A stretch of 64,000 nucleotides of DNA from Peromyscus leucopus (lineage: Eukaryota; Chordata; Mammalia; Rodentia; Cricetidae), in NCBI RefSeq assembly GCF_004664715.2, contig NC_051083.1, positions 122,144,971-122,208,970 of the forward strand, written 5' to 3'. Positions 31,490 to 42,537 of this stretch are shown here, one piece after another. The number at the start of each line of letters is the position of its first letter. Within the stretch, counting starts at the first letter, position 1. The position numbers and the translations under genes are program-made. The notes under the pieces are model-generated. The model saw only the letters and a program-made list of their open reading frames with translations. It had not been told where the DNA came from and searched no databases.

Positions 31490-31956
31490 CCTTAAACTCA
31501 CTTCGGTAGCGAATATGGAAGAGCATTCCTAGCCCAGTTTCAGTTACACAATCAATGTTGTTACCTACAGTGTACCTAGGTATGGGGGAAAACACAAATA
31601 AGCAAGGCAAATCTGTTGTTTGGATATTTTCCCCCAGGGCTACTTACTGACTGATAAAAACCCACTTTGAAGGTCATTTGCCCCAGGGCCCAAACTATCA
31701 CTTATCACTGTTCTCTTGCTGTCAAGAGGACCAAGATCAATCCTCCTTTTGGTGACTGAAAGACTTCCAAGTGTCCCTTTATTTGTCACATATTCTCAAC
31801 AACATGTAAAGGATAGAAGACAGTTACATTCTTTTTTTTCTGAGAAATGTCAAATGAATATAATCTTTCTACTATCAATTACATTTTGGAGACACTCAAT
31901 AGAAGTTATATTCAGGGAAAACAGTACTTGCCATGAATGTTACCAAATCCAAAGTG

Positions 31957-32137
31957 CCTTTTAATCCCAGCTCTCCGGAGGCAGAGGCAGGTGGATCTCT
32001 GTGAGTTTGAGGCCAGCCTGGGCTATCAAGTGAGTTCCAGGAAAGGCGCAAAGCTACACAAAGAAACCCTGTCTTGAAAAAACAAAAAAACAAAACAAAA
32101 AAAAAAAACAAAAAACAAAAAAAAAAAAAAAAAAAGG
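31957..32137 (+). repeat. B1 SINE with long A-rich tail
   Basis: 'CCTTTTAATCCCAGCTCTCC', 'GAGGCCAGCCTGGGCTATCA' and 'AGGAAAGGCGCAAAGCTACA' are the cricetid B1 body. The first ~20 bp of the consensus is absent. The tail (about 32078-32137) is A-rich with C interruptions. Confidence 0.93.
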
Positions 32138-32579
32138 AAGGAAGCCAAACATAGTCAGGCAGATCCAAGTGATAGAGCTAGGACTGGAATTTCAGCCATA
32201 TTATTAGAATCCTCAGAATTTACATGAGAAAACATTTTGGTACAATTTGGACAGTGACTGTGAGAAGGAGATTCAAGACAGTATCATCAGGACTCATGGG
32301 ACTCTGTTAACACAGTGGCCTATATATGCCACCATTATGTACTCAACTCTTTCTATAGAGATCACCCCTGAGCATCCCAAGAGTTACTTCCATAGTACTC
32401 TTTAAACTGTGACTTTCTCTAGTTTCATATATATATTCCAGAACTTCCCAAATGAAAAATTTCCAAGTGTTTGTTCCCCTTTTAGCAAACACCCAGCAAT
32501 CTGTTTCTTCCCACAGATCCTGACACTCACCCACCCTTACCTTTATCTACTGTCTTGTATAATACTACTTATTTTAAAA
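32138..32579. other. No feature recognised
   Basis: Apparently unique DNA. Confidence 0.5.
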
Positions 32580-32692
32580 TAGACACTTTCAGTTCCATGA
32601 AGGCACGGATCATGTCTCACTCATCACTCACTCACCTCATTATTACCCACTGTATTATTTTGTACTCACCAAGTGAACAATAAATACTTTAA
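32580..32692 (+). repeat. Possible LINE2/MIR3-type 3' end
   Basis: 'CAGTTCCATGAAGGCACGGA', 'TCATGTCTCACTCATCACTC' and 'AAGTGAACAATAAATACTTTAAA' follow the 'ctccatgagggcagggact…gctcaataaatatttgttgaa' ending of old CR1/L2-type repeats. Confidence 0.5.
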
Positions 32693-33172
32693 ACACAAAA
32701 ACACCCCAGCTGTGGTAGGGAAATAGCAGAAAGGCTATGAGCCATCTACTTTCATTTGGGAAGATCCCATTCTTCCAAGTGGATCATATCCAAAATGTAA
32801 CTCATCGTTTTCTTAAACCAACCATCTTCCTTATATATGTCTTCAGCATCAGGGACCACCCAAAGAATTTTCCAGTCTCCTAGATTACCTTAGGGGTTCA
32901 TCTGAGGACAATAATTGGCCTATGACAATGAAGCAAAGCTGGACTGCATTTGAAACTGCCACAGAGACATAGAGCTAGGTTCAAGAGAGGCAGAAGGTCC
33001 TGTTCTTTCTTAGACTGAAGAGAAAAATGAAGCAATATACACTAAAGCAGAGATAAGTTGAAGCAAGAAGACAATAAAGAAGGGAGCCAGTCTGAAAAAA
33101 GAATGAAAAGGCATATGCTAAGTCTGGGATGAGTAAAAAGTTTAGCCAAGAACTAAAAGAGCTGTTGTCATA
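32693..33172. other. No feature recognised
   Basis: Apparently unique DNA. Confidence 0.5.
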
Positions 33173-33328
33173 GGCTAGCAAGATAACTCAATGGGTAGCA
33201 GCACTTGCTGCTAAGCTGCAGGACCTGAGGTCAATCCTCAGGACTCAAATGGTGAAAGGAGAGAGCCAACTATTACAAGATGTCCTCTGACCTCTCATAT
33301 ATACTGTTGCATTAGTGTGCCCTGTCCC

Positions 33329-33330
<2 letters not shown>
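33173..33330 (+). repeat. tRNA-derived SINE (B2/B3-related)
   Basis: 'GCTAGCAAGATAACTCAATG' 'GGTAGCAGCACTTGCTGCTA' is a tRNA-like promoter head. It continues 'GACCTGAGGTCAATCCTCAG' and 'AAGATGTCCTCTGACCTCTC', a common rodent SINE body. The A-rich end has turned into the CA repeat that follows. Confidence 0.65.

Positions 33331-33377
<47 letters not shown>
33331..33377. repeat. (CA)n microsatellite in a SINE tail
   Basis: About 23 CA units directly after the SINE body. Confidence 0.95.
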
Positions 33378-33378
<1 letters not shown>

Positions 33379-33399
33379 AAATGTGATTTAAAAATCATT

Positions 33400-34147
33400 T
33401 TTAAAGAGCTGATGTCAGGAACTCCCTTGAGTTTTAAAATGGTTGAAATCCTACATCAAGGATCCTGAACCAACATGCCATCCTCAAACAAAGGGCCCAT
33501 CGTTTATAGTTTTTGAAAAATGACTACAGGTACTGACTCAAATAAATATTTTTAGACAATTATTCAATTGTCTAAAGACAAGATAAATGTCTTGGTATAC
33601 AGTGGCCCATTTAAACAAGTCCATTGATCTGCTACATTATAGATAACAATTTGAGATGATTTTCCTTAAGGATTATTCCATTACAGGATGGAAACCCAGC
33701 TCCCAATCATTAACCTTTCTCACCATTATTGTTAATGTTACTTGAAGTAATGTGTTTATGGCCTCTATTTTATTATTATCTTTTCTAACCATTATCATTA
33801 TATATTTGAGTCATTTTTAAACCTTCCTGTTTTAAAACATAGAAAAAGGACAGCCACACAACATATAGATCTGAGTAAATTCTTATACAAATATTTATCT
33901 TGTATTCCCTACTGAATTAAAATGATTGCTTAGTCATCCCAGATATGCTTCCAAATGCCTAATCTCCAATATAACTGCATGTCTGTCTGTCTGTCTGTCT
34001 CTTTGTCTCTCTGTCTCTCTCTCTCCATATAAGATTACCCTCCACAATTTCACAGTAATCATTTTTCATTACTCCTATGGTGTTACCATCCAAAAGTGAA
34101 TTGTTAGACAATAATATGGTCTCATTCCTTTTTATTAAAGACTCACT
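33400..34147. other. Mostly unrecognised; short (CTGT)n/(CT)n
   Basis: Apparently unique AT-rich DNA. A CTGT/CT simple repeat lies at about 33980-34024. Confidence 0.5.
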
Positions 34148-34149
34148 AT

Positions 34150-34360
34150 GGGGCTACAGAGTTGGCTCCTTGCTGTTCTTCCAGGGAATATGGATTTAGT
34201 TTCTAAAACCTTTATAGCAGCTCACAACCACCTCTAACTCCAGTTTCAGGTGATCTGTTGCCTTCTTACAGCCTCTACGGGTATCAGACATGCATGTGGT
34301 GCACATACAAACATGTAGGCAAACATAAAACATGAATAAATATTTAAAAAGTAAAAAAAA
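34150..34360 (+). repeat. B3-type SINE, older host of a B2
   Basis: 'GGGGCTACAGAGTTGGCTCC' head, 'GCAGCTCACAACCACCTCTA' 'ACTCCAGTTTCAGGTGATCT' body and 'GCACATACAAACATGTAGGC' 'AAACATAAAACATGAATAAA' tail give a complete B3. It ends in AAAAAGTAAAAAAAA, which became the target of the next insertion. Confidence 0.88.
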
Positions 34361-34367
34361 GGGGGGG

Positions 34368-34576
34368 GGCTGGAGAGATGGCTCAGAGGTTAAGAGCACT
34401 GATTGCTCTTCCAAAGGTCCTGAGTTCAATTCCCAGCAACCACATGGTGGCTCACAACCATCTGTAATGAGCTCTGGTGCCCTCTTCTGGCCTGCAGGGA
34501 TATGTGCAGGTAGAACACTGTATACATAATAATAAATAAATAAACCTTTAAAAAATTTTTTAAAAAGTAAAAAAAA
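34368..34576 (+). repeat. B2 SINE inserted in a B3 tail
   Basis: 'GGCTGGAGAGATGGCTCAGA' 'GGTTAAGAGCACTGATTGCT' head, 'ACCACATGGTGGCTCACAAC' body and a cricetid B2 end (CTGTATACATAATAATAAAT). AAAAAGTAAAAAAAA occurs at 34346-34360 and 34562-34576 as the target duplication. A G-run (34361-34369) precedes the head. Confidence 0.95.
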
Positions 34577-35094
34577 AAAGTTTTACTTGTAAATATATAT
34601 TAATCTATAGGTGTTCTAGTCCTGTTCCTTACAATATATATGCTAAGCTGTCCATGATATTGTTTCTATAGAACTTCTCCACATTCTGCATGCTACTGAT
34701 TGCATAGTCATGGTACAATTCGATATATATGGCTCACTATTTCCTGGTGGAACACTGTCTTATTCAATTTCAGTTTTTCACTTTTATATTACCACTCCTG
34801 TTAATTATCAACTATAAAATTACCATGTAACATCATTTTATTTTCACTTGTTGGATGAAATTTTATTTTGTTAAGATATAGTTTGTATGCTATATAATAA
34901 ACAATTATAATGTGTGTGATTCTATGATTTTTAGTGCATTTATGAATTTTCATGACCATTAACATTCTTTGCCATTTTTCTTTGTTCTGATAATGATGAA
35001 TTTTTGTTGCATGTGTTTATTACTGAAGTTTCTTCTGAGGTCACCTTAGTGGTCAATTAATTTTTGGACAGAAATTTCATTAAAGTTTGTGAAT
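34577..35094. other. Unrecognised, possibly very old L1
   Basis: AT-rich sequence. Some wording (e.g. 'TTTTAGTGCATTTATGAATT', 'TTTTCATGACCATTAACATT') faintly recalls antisense L1M, but not enough to call it. Confidence 0.3.
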
Positions 35095-35109
35095 AAAAAG
35101 TTTTTGGTC

Positions 35110-35298
35110 CTGGGGCTGGAGAGATGGCTCAGAGGTTAAGAGCACTGACTGTTCTTCCAAAGGTCCTGAGTTCAATTCCCAGCAACCACATGGTGGCTCA
35201 CAGCCATCTGTAAGGAGATCTGGCGCCCTCTTATGGCCGGCAGTCATATATGCTGTATACATAATAAATAAATCTTTTTAAAAAAAAAGTTTTTGGTC
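35110..35298 (+). repeat. B2 SINE with 15-bp target duplication
   Basis: Complete B2: head 'GGGGCTGGAGAGATGGCTCA', body 'CAACCACATGGTGGCTCACA', tail 'GCTGTATACATAATAAATAA'. AAAAAGTTTTTGGTC is perfectly repeated at 35095-35109 and 35284-35298. The head retains RNA polymerase III box A/B-like motifs (TGGCTCAGAGGTTAAGAGCA; GAGTTCAATTCCC). Confidence 0.96.
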
Positions 35299-36199
35299 TT
35301 TGTCAAGTGTGTGCATGTGTTAATGGGTGCATGTTGGGGCATTCTTTCAACAGTCAGCAATGTTAACTACGCCTAGTCTTCACTCCCTTCTTGCAGAGAA
35401 TGACCGCCAGTCAACAGTGAACAGTATAGTCTTTTCATGTTTATATTGAGTAGAGCCAAACATATGTGCATCCTATATTATCAGGGATAAGTCGGGACTT
35501 TGGAAATTTCTAATAGACATCTCATATCATATCATTTACCCTTAATATTTCTGGGCAGCCAATTGATTACCCCATTTGTTATCTACTGTCTCAGAAAAAC
35601 TTCAACAACAATGTCCAAGGAAAAATCTTTATACCAGGTCATCTATGTGCTAAGTGTAATCAAGACAGGATTCGAAACCAAGATACTTCAAGGAAACCAT
35701 CAGACATATCAAATCTTCACAATTCTCCGGAAATAAGGCTTAGAAAGATCTTCAGTACCATCCAGCCCCACCTAGTGGTTGCTGAGATGCTAGGATGCTT
35801 TGAAGGGTGTTGAAGCTGTTTGTTTACAAGGCTGCCATGGAGATAAAGAGATTAGGGGGTGGAAATGATCAAAAATGCCACAAAGATTACAACTCTTGCT
35901 GGGATAAAGTCATTTTCCTAAATCAAAACTTCCTAAAATTCTACTAGTCTCTTGTCAATTTCCAGATTTCTAAAACATTTTTATTATCTCCCTCCCCCTC
36001 CTCTCAATTTTCTTAGTACTTTTTTAGATGAAGGAAGTATCAGAGGTATGATAAAGGAAATTAGTTTCTTTCTAAAATACTTTCATATTATACAGTAAAA
36101 GCTGAAAATTGCTGGAATATTTTGTTCTATTTTTCATAAGCTACCATCCTTGGAAAATCATCAGCTATTATTTAAAATCATTAATTTTAATATGCTTTA
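35299..36199. other. No feature recognised
   Basis: Apparently unique DNA. A 78-codon frame (35500-35736) has no family I know. Confidence 0.5.
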
Positions 36200-36850
36200 A
36201 TTGAAATAGAATTATATCAGTTTCTTCACTCCCTTTCCTCCCTCAAGCCCTTCTTTGCTACTATCTCTCAAACTTGCCTACACTTCCCCCTGAAGTTTAT
36301 AGCGTCTTTTTCTTTGAATATTGTTACATATATATACACACAACCTGCTGAGACTTTTGTTATTGTGTATATAGTTTCACAACTGAACAATCAATAAGTG
36401 GGCCTCTTGCCTGGGAAAGGCTAATTCTCCTCCCAGCAGTTAGTATCAGCATATACTTCTTTGTCTAGTGGTGGGACCCTCTGAGATTTTCCCCTTTCCA
36501 TGTAAACATTAACATGTCCATTGATATGCATATTGTAGTTGTTTTGTTTACAAAGCCATTCCTAGGAGAGACTGTTTCATAGCACACTTCCTGGTATTCT
36601 AGCTCTTACAATCTTTCCATCCTCTCTACTACAATGTTCCCTAAGCCACAGATGCAGGAGCTATGCTGTAGATGTACCCATTGATGTTGGGCTCCCCATA
36701 ATTTGTAGATCTTTGCATTGTGTCCAGTTGTGGTTTTCTGTGCTGTTCTCCATTGGCTATAAAGAGAGGTTTCCTTGATGATTGGGTGGCAGCTATACTT
36801 ATCCAGGAAAGGTGCCTCACACAAAGAGGATTTTTGAGCATTGGTTATTG
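36200..36850 (-). mobile_element. Old Lx/L1-type 3'-end repeat, antisense
   Basis: Shares order and wording with 59200-60285: 'CTCTTACAATCTTTCCATCC' with 'CTTTTACAATCTTCCTGCCT', and 'TTTGCATTGTGTCCAGTTGT' with 'TTTGCACATTGTCCAGTTAT', then 'GAGAGGTTTCCTTGATGATT' with 'GAGGAAACTTCTCTGATTCT'. Both are reverse complements of the plus-strand copies at 54740-55915. Orientation is set by those copies. Confidence 0.55.
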
Positions 36851-37054
36851 AACTAGGCTTGTGGGTTTGTAGATAGAGTAGGGTTGGGGAAATCAGCTAT
36901 TATTTGTAAAAGATTACAAACTCACTAATTGAATTATATATAATGCATTTCAATCTATTGATTTTTTATAATTATCATACTTCAGTTTATATCTTCTGCC
37001 AATGTGTATTTCTTTAAGTTGACTCTTGAGTCATTTTGACAGTTTCCTATCTAA

Positions 37055-37310
37055 GATATTAAGATGTTTCAGATACATCTTGTTCATTTCTTGCCTCCAA
37101 CCATGAATCAACTATTTTTGCAAGAGCCTTGGTTCTTTTTTATGAAATATTACAAAGCCAAAATCAGAGTACTAAGGCTGTTCACTGATAATAGATTCTC
37201 CATTACCTCTGGGCCATCTCAGTAGACCAACAAAGGGAAATACATGCAAAGATAAAATAGCTCATTTTCATACTGACATTTTTATTTCAGGTTCAGAACT
37301 ATACAGCTTA
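37055..37310. mobile_element. Old L1M-type fragment
   Basis: 'ATGTTTCAGATACATCTTGT', 'CAACCATGAATCAACTATTT' and 'TTGCAAGAGCCTTGGTTCTT' resemble an ancient mammalian L1M stretch (…cagatacatcttgttc…tggaatcagccatttctccaaggagccctggttcc…). Strand not assigned. Confidence 0.5.
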
Positions 37311-37497
37311 ATCGCTTCTATATCCCATTTGTATTTCATTTCCTCAACATTGAGAATCCTTTCTTTTTCACTGATACAGAGATACTAATGTTTCTCAAGA
37401 ATTTTGTTTTGTCCTTTTATAGGTGAAAACCCCATGGGCATAATCTGGAAGATTCTGTAATTACTCATCTGTTTTTTCTTAATATAAGACACATTAA

Positions 37498-37618
37498 TGT
37501 CAGAAATGGTGATGCATGCCTTTAATACCAGAATTTGGAAGGCAGAGACAGGTAAATCTCTGCAAGTTCAGGACCAGCCTGGTCTACAATAGTGACACCC
37601 TGTCTCAAAAGAAAAAAA
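37498..37618 (+). repeat. B1 SINE, older copy
   Basis: 'GTGATGCATGCCTTTAATAC', 'TGCAAGTTCAGGACCAGCCT' and 'GACACCCTGTCTCAAAAGAA' are a diverged B1 with a short A-rich tail. Confidence 0.85.
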
Positions 37619-37639
37619 GTCCTACAAAGCCCCACCACT

Positions 37640-37667
37640 AAATGAAGAGCTACGGGTAATTGATAGC

Positions 37668-37737
<70 letters not shown>

Positions 37738-37985
37738 CAGTCTGCTCTGGGGATGAGCCTCCTGATAGGTTATCTAACCCCAAGTCGTCAGCCCTAAGCA
37801 CACACACACATATGAGCAAGGCTAGATGGACTCAGAAGGTTGTATTTATATGTACATACATATGTAAGTCACAATAATAATTAAAGAAAAAGAAGTCATG
37901 AATTTAAGAGGGAATCAAAGGAACACAAAAGAAGTTGGAGGTAGGAGAGTATGGGATGGAACTTATATAAATACAGTACTCATGG
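37640..37985 (+). mobile_element. Old Lx/L1-type 3'-end repeat with (GA)n
   Basis: 'AAGAGCTACGGGTAATTGAT', 'CTCCTGATAGGTTATCTAAC', 'CTAGATGGACTCAGAAGGTT' and 'ATGAATTTAAGAGGGAATCA' match 55610-55885 and the split copy at 6330-7245. A GA microsatellite interrupts it at 37672-37735. Confidence 0.6.
37672..37735. repeat. (GA)n microsatellite
   Basis: About 32 perfect GA units. Confidence 0.97.
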
Positions 37986-38265
37986 AAGAAACAAGCTTGG
38001 GCTCTCTGGAAAAGCAGCAACTGTCTTAACCACTGTGCTATTGCTCCAGCTCCCCTTTTCAGACTTTTAGGCAGAGAGACGACTCTCATGGCTATTCTAA
38101 CTTCACGGTCCTCATCTGCTGTTACCTTTATGCAATATGGAAACTTGCTTCAGAAATTCCATATCTAATCCCACTCAACTGCCAAGAATTTCCTTTCGAT
38201 ATGGGACTCCATCCTAGAGAGAGCATCCTGGTGAACTCCAGCTCCTCTAATTTAATACTTTCTCT

Positions 38266-38287
38266 CCTTCCCCCTCCCTCCCTCCCT

Positions 38288-38350
<63 letters not shown>

Positions 38351-38386
38351 GTGTGTGTGTGTGTGTGTGTCTGTCTGTCTGTCTGT
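38266..38386. repeat. Compound (CCCT)n(TC)n(GT)n(CTGT)n microsatellite
   Basis: CCCT units, then a TC run of about 57 bp (38290-38346), then GT and CTGT units. Leu-Ser frames across it are artefacts. Confidence 0.95.
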
Positions 38387-38458
38387 TGCTGAGGACAGAC
38401 AACCTAGAAACTTGTGCATGCTAGTCAAACACTCTACCACTGAACTACATCTGCAGCT
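38387..38458 (-). repeat. ID/B4-type SINE fragment
   Basis: 'TTGCTGAGGACAGACAACCT' ... 'CACTCTACCACTGAACTACA' 'TCTGCAGC' is the antisense tRNA-like half of an ID/B4 element. Confidence 0.7.
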
Positions 38459-38699
38459 TCACTTTAGATCTTGTAAACATAAACTCAGATAATTTGTTAT
38501 TTCAATTTCAACCTTTTAATTTGATATTTTGAATATACTTTTGCATATATCACATTATTCTTAATATTAATCATTTTCATGTAATTCTGTTAATTTAAAA
38601 TGTCATAAGTTTATAGCATCTCTATTAATGTCTATTCAGGTTATGGCCAGATTTCCATGATAATAAATAACACATATTACTTTTCTTATCCTGAGTTAT

Positions 38700-39279
38700 A
38701 GCCTTAAAACAAGTGTCCAAGTTTGAGATTATTTAGTAAAAAGGTAGGAACATTTTTATGGCTCTTGCTAAAAGCTGCCAGATTGTTCATCAAATTGACT
38801 GAAATCATTAATAATGCCAGTAGAAATGTACAAATGTTTCAATTTTCCCAGTAGTCTCATCACTGGTTTTAATATTGTTCCCTTATTGTTGTTAATTTTA
38901 GGAGTATAAAGTGACATGCCATCATTGTTTTAATTTGCGCTTCATTTATTATTGGCAAGAATGCACTACTTCCAATGTTAATATACTAATGGTGTTTCAG
39001 CTTATGTAATCATTCTTCATATTCTTCAATCACCACCTAGGAAACAATATAAACTTCTACAAACTCTCAATATGTCCTGAAATATATCTAGAATCATATT
39101 ATGAAATACAATCCTCTATTTTGTCAATTAACTGTTCTCCAGATTTTTTATGCATTTAGTTGTATTAATTTATTATATAATACTATTTTTCCATTATAAT
39201 AGAATTTTCTCCTTTAATCAAATATCACCTCCATAGATTGGATAAGTTCTATTTTCTCCTGACTTTTTAATATCTTTTT
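38700..39279 (-). mobile_element. Old L1M fragment, antisense (left part)
   Basis: 'AAGCTGCCAGATTGTTCATC', 'CCAGTAGAAATGTACAAATG' and 'CATTGTTTTAATTTGCGCTT' match the reverse complement of the L1 ORF2 C-terminal region in ancient L1M elements (…ctgccaaattg…ttacactcccaccag…ttgttttaatttgcattt). It continues beyond the two B3 insertions at 39718-39880. Confidence 0.55.
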
Positions 39280-39459
39280 AGTATTAATTTTATTTATAAA
39301 TGTATACATGTGTGTTGAGTGTATACCACATGTGTGCAGGTGTCTATGGAAGAGAGTGTTGGGTCCTTTGGAGCTAGGGTTATAGGTCACCAACATAATG
39401 TCAGGTCCTCTGAAAGAACAGCAAGCATTCTTAACTACCCAGCCCATCCCTCCAGCCAC
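39280..39459 (-). repeat. B3 SINE
   Basis: 'ATGTATACATGTGTGTTGAG', 'AATGTCAGGTCCTCTGAAAG', 'AACAGCAAGCATTCTTAACT' and 'CCCATCCCTCCAGCCAC' are a full antisense B3. Confidence 0.9.
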
Positions 39460-39494
39460 AAGCCTCAATATTTAATGCTTTACATTTTAAATTG

Positions 39495-39717
39495 TTTAAA
39501 ATTTATTTTACTTTTTTATTAATTATGTGTATTGAATATGTGGGGGGGCGTATATATGCACATGTGTAGGAGTACCCGTGTAGGTCAGAGGCATCAGAGC
39601 CCCTAAAGATGGAGTGACAGAGGTTTGTGAGACACCTGATGTGGGTGCTGAGAATGGACCTCAGATTCTCTAGAAGAACAGCATGGGTTCTTAAACTCTG
39701 AGCCATCTCTCCAGCCA
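39495..39717 (-). repeat. B3 SINE
   Basis: 'GTGTAGGTCAGAGGCATCAG', 'GTGCTGAGAATGGACCTCAG', 'TAGAAGAACAGCATGGGTTC' and 'TGAGCCATCTCTCCAGCCAC' form an antisense B3, inserted 35 bp from the previous one in the same orientation. Confidence 0.9.
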
Positions 39718-39880
39718 CATTTTACAGTTTAATTTTTGCTATTGATGATATAGTACATGGGTGTAAACATATTAATTTTTATGCATAGTAATATTAAATT
39801 ATCCCAATACCATTTAAGGAAATGAATTCATTTTATGTTACCTTGTTTAATTTATCTAGAAATATATTGGTCTGTCATAC
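39718..39880 (-). mobile_element. Old L1M fragment, antisense (right part)
   Basis: 'ATTATCCCAATACCATTTAA' corresponds to the reverse L1 wording '…cagcaccatttattgaa…'. It continues the L1M at 38700-39279. Confidence 0.45.
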
Positions 39881-40045
39881 ACATTGAGTAGAGCCTGAGC
39901 TTTTGCTTTTCTAAGGGAACTCAACAAGATTCAAGCAGGCTATATTATTAGGTTGCTTTGTGAGAAGCAAATGCAAAGCTGCCGCTGTTTTATCCAGTGT
40001 CCAGGTAGTAGCAATCTCTTGAGAAGCACTCAAGCAGCCTTTCAT

Positions 40046-40050
<5 letters not shown>

Positions 40051-40087
<37 letters not shown>
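40051..40087. repeat. (CA)n microsatellite
   Basis: About 18 perfect CA units. Confidence 0.97.
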
Positions 40088-40091
<4 letters not shown>

Positions 40092-41194
40092 CCCTCTTTC
40101 TTTTTTCTATAAACATAGCTTCATCCAGCCTTTAGCTTTATTTTTGCAGAGACAATGAGGTAACAAAAGCTACAGGCCCTTTTGTGCTTTGTGGATAGAA
40201 AATTGGTGGGGGTAGAGAGAGTCAATATGTGTATCCACAGGGTTTTTATTAGAAATCCCCTTTGCTCAAACCTTCCTTGTTCTCTAGGACCTAACTCTTC
40301 TCTCACAAAAGCAAATAAATGACATTTACTAGAAAAAGGAACACTTTGGAGAGTTTGGAATAACAATTACATTCCCACACATTCCTTACATTAGGTAGAA
40401 TATGTGTTTCTGAATGTGCAATGAGTCACTCTAAAGTGAGTTGTATCTCCCCAATGGGCAGAACTTTAATAATTATTTTTTTCTGTGATATCACTGACAA
40501 GTAATTCTACAAACCAAAGTTTGATAATGCAAATATATCAGGCATTTTTCAAAATAACTTATGAGTTTTAAAAAATATTTCAACTATTCATGCTTCTCCC
40601 TGTGGGTCTATATGTCTTAGTAGCTGAATATTTAAGGAGTAAGTAAAAAAGAAAATAATGGGTATAAGAATATCTGAGGTTTAGCAAAGCCTCCAAAGAC
40701 AATCTTGTACTTACCTGCACCCCACAATACAATAATTCCCCAAAGTGAGGTACACAGTTCTCTGATTGTGTTTTATAAATTCAGAGTGTTCTTTCTTTTA
40801 TTAGGTTTTCTTAAAGTAAAGCCCATCTGTGGAGTACACAGCTTGCCAGACCCTATGGTATGCCAAAGAATGTAGACAGATATAAGAAGAGTCATCAATA
40901 ATTTTTAAATTAAATTAAGTTTTCATAGAATATATATCCACAAGAGGTTTTGTGCATTTGCCAGTCTGTAGTTTAACTATGCTGGCACACTTCTCAGTAT
41001 AGGTAGCAATAAAATGAATGATCCAAAAACTGCTTAAGAGGCAAATTTCAAGCTTTAGCTATCCAGGCTAGGACTCTGGAGACAAACTTTTGTACTATTT
41101 GTTGGACCTGCAATTAAAGTAGAGAGCAGTTGTGTGGATACAGTATCATACCTTAAGGAACAAGTATCCAGAGAAATTTCCAGCAGGAGGAGCC
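40088..41194. other. No feature recognised
   Basis: About 1.1 kb of apparently unique DNA with no recognisable repeat or reading frame. Confidence 0.5.
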
Positions 41195-41420
41195 ATGTTT
41201 CCTGAGCTCTTACTGTGAGTCAGACACTGTTTTAGAGACTTTAAAACATTCCATTGAATGTCCGCAAAACCTTGGGCCGGTGTGAATATGTTGATGAATT
41301 GGGAACCCGAGGCTCAGAGGGGTTAGGAACTGTCTAGGTTCGTGTGCACAGCAGATAATGCAGCTAGAACCGAGACCTGCGTCTGACCTACTCAAAGCCT
41401 CTGCTTCTAACCATCTCAAT
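41195..41420 (-). repeat. MIR SINE, long copy
   Basis: 'GAGCTCTTACTGTGAGTCAG' 'ACACTGTTTTAGAGACTTTA', 'GGAACCCGAGGCTCAGAGGG' and 'CAGATAATGCAGCTAGAACC' 'GAGACCTGCGTCTGACC' track an antisense MIR across most of its length. The minus-strand frame over it is not a gene. Confidence 0.75.
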
Positions 41421-41680
41421 CTCAACAGAGCAGAAGCTGTTTAGCCACAGGAGGCTGGAGAGAGAGCCAGTAAGTAGCACAGGGCACCGGCTTGGTGGTG
41501 GAGATTGTGGTGCTCAGTCTTCTTGCTACCCTTGTGTTTACCAAGAGCAGTGATACAGAGGAATGTGGGGTAGGCCAAAAGAGAGACAGTAAAAAAGAGA
41601 GAGCAATTATAAGTAAGCTTCGCCGGTGGTCGTCTTCATGACCCGAGAAGCAAGAAACCCACTAGCTCATGGTGGTGTTT

Positions 41681-41695
41681 GAAGGCCAATTTTCT

Positions 41696-41770
<75 letters not shown>

Positions 41771-42537
41771 CTCTTTCTCTCTTTCTCTCTTTCTCTCTCT
41801 TTTTTATTACCAAATAGTAAATTTATTGTATTTTTCCATTTAAAAGTTTTTTTTTTCATTTTTCTTTATTAAAAAATTTTCTACTCACTCTACATACCAC
41901 CCACAGATCCCACCTCCTCCCTCCTCCCACCTCCCAGATCTCTCTCCCAAGCCACCCCACATCCCCACATCCCCCAAATCAAGGTCTCCCATGGGGAGTC
42001 AGCAGAGTCTGGCACACTGAGCCTAGGCAGGTCCAAGCCCCTTCCCACTGCACCAAGACTGTGCAAGGTGTCACACCACAGGCACCAGGCTCCCAAAAGC
42101 CTGCCCATGCACCAGGGACAGATCCCAATCCCCCTGCCTGGGTGCCCCCCAAACAGTTCGAGCCAAACAACCGTCTTCCATATCCAGATGACCTAGTCCA
42201 GTCCCATGCGGGCTCCACGGCCACTAGTTTACAGTTCATGGGTTTCCACTAGTGTGGCCAGTCATCTCTGCATGTCTTCCCATCATGATCTTGACGTTCT
42301 CTGCCTGCAGAATCCCTCCTCTCTCTCATCGATTGGATTCCCGAAGCTCAGCCTGGTGCCTGGCTGCGATCTCTGCATCTGCCTCCATCAGTCACTGGAC
42401 AAAGGCTCCATGATGATAGTTAGGGTATTCACTAGACTGGTCACCAGGGTAGACCAGTACAGGTACCCTCTGGACCACTGCCAGCAGCCCAAGGTGGGGT
42501 CATCCTTGTGGATTCCTGAGAGAAGGCCAATTTTCTT
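41681..42537 (-). mobile_element. LINE-1 3' UTR insertion with 16-bp target duplication and expanded TTTC tail
   Basis: GAAGGCCAATTTTCTT occurs perfectly at 41681-41696 and 42522-42537. Between them, in antisense, are an L1 3' UTR (41857-42521), a T10 run (41847-41856 = first poly-A), about 41 bp of non-L1 sequence (41806-41846), and a (TTTC)n tract (41694-41800 = decayed second poly-A). The UTR matches the plus-strand copy at 54094-54600. Frames across the GC-rich UTR (86-117 codons) are not genes. Confidence 0.9.
41694..41800. repeat. (TTTC)n microsatellite
   Basis: About 20 near-perfect TTTC units followed by TTTCTCTC variants. It lies at the poly-A end of the L1 just described. Confidence 0.97.

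Noticed and set aside
33173..35298. Possible tRNA genes suggested by box A/B-like motifs
   Set aside because: They are the promoter heads of B2/B3-type SINEs; no cloverleaf with a proper anticodon stem and CCA-side pairing was found.
41662..41872. Poly-Arg-Glu-Lys and poly-Ser-Phe frames
   Set aside because: They are translations of the (TTTC)n tract at the L1 tail.
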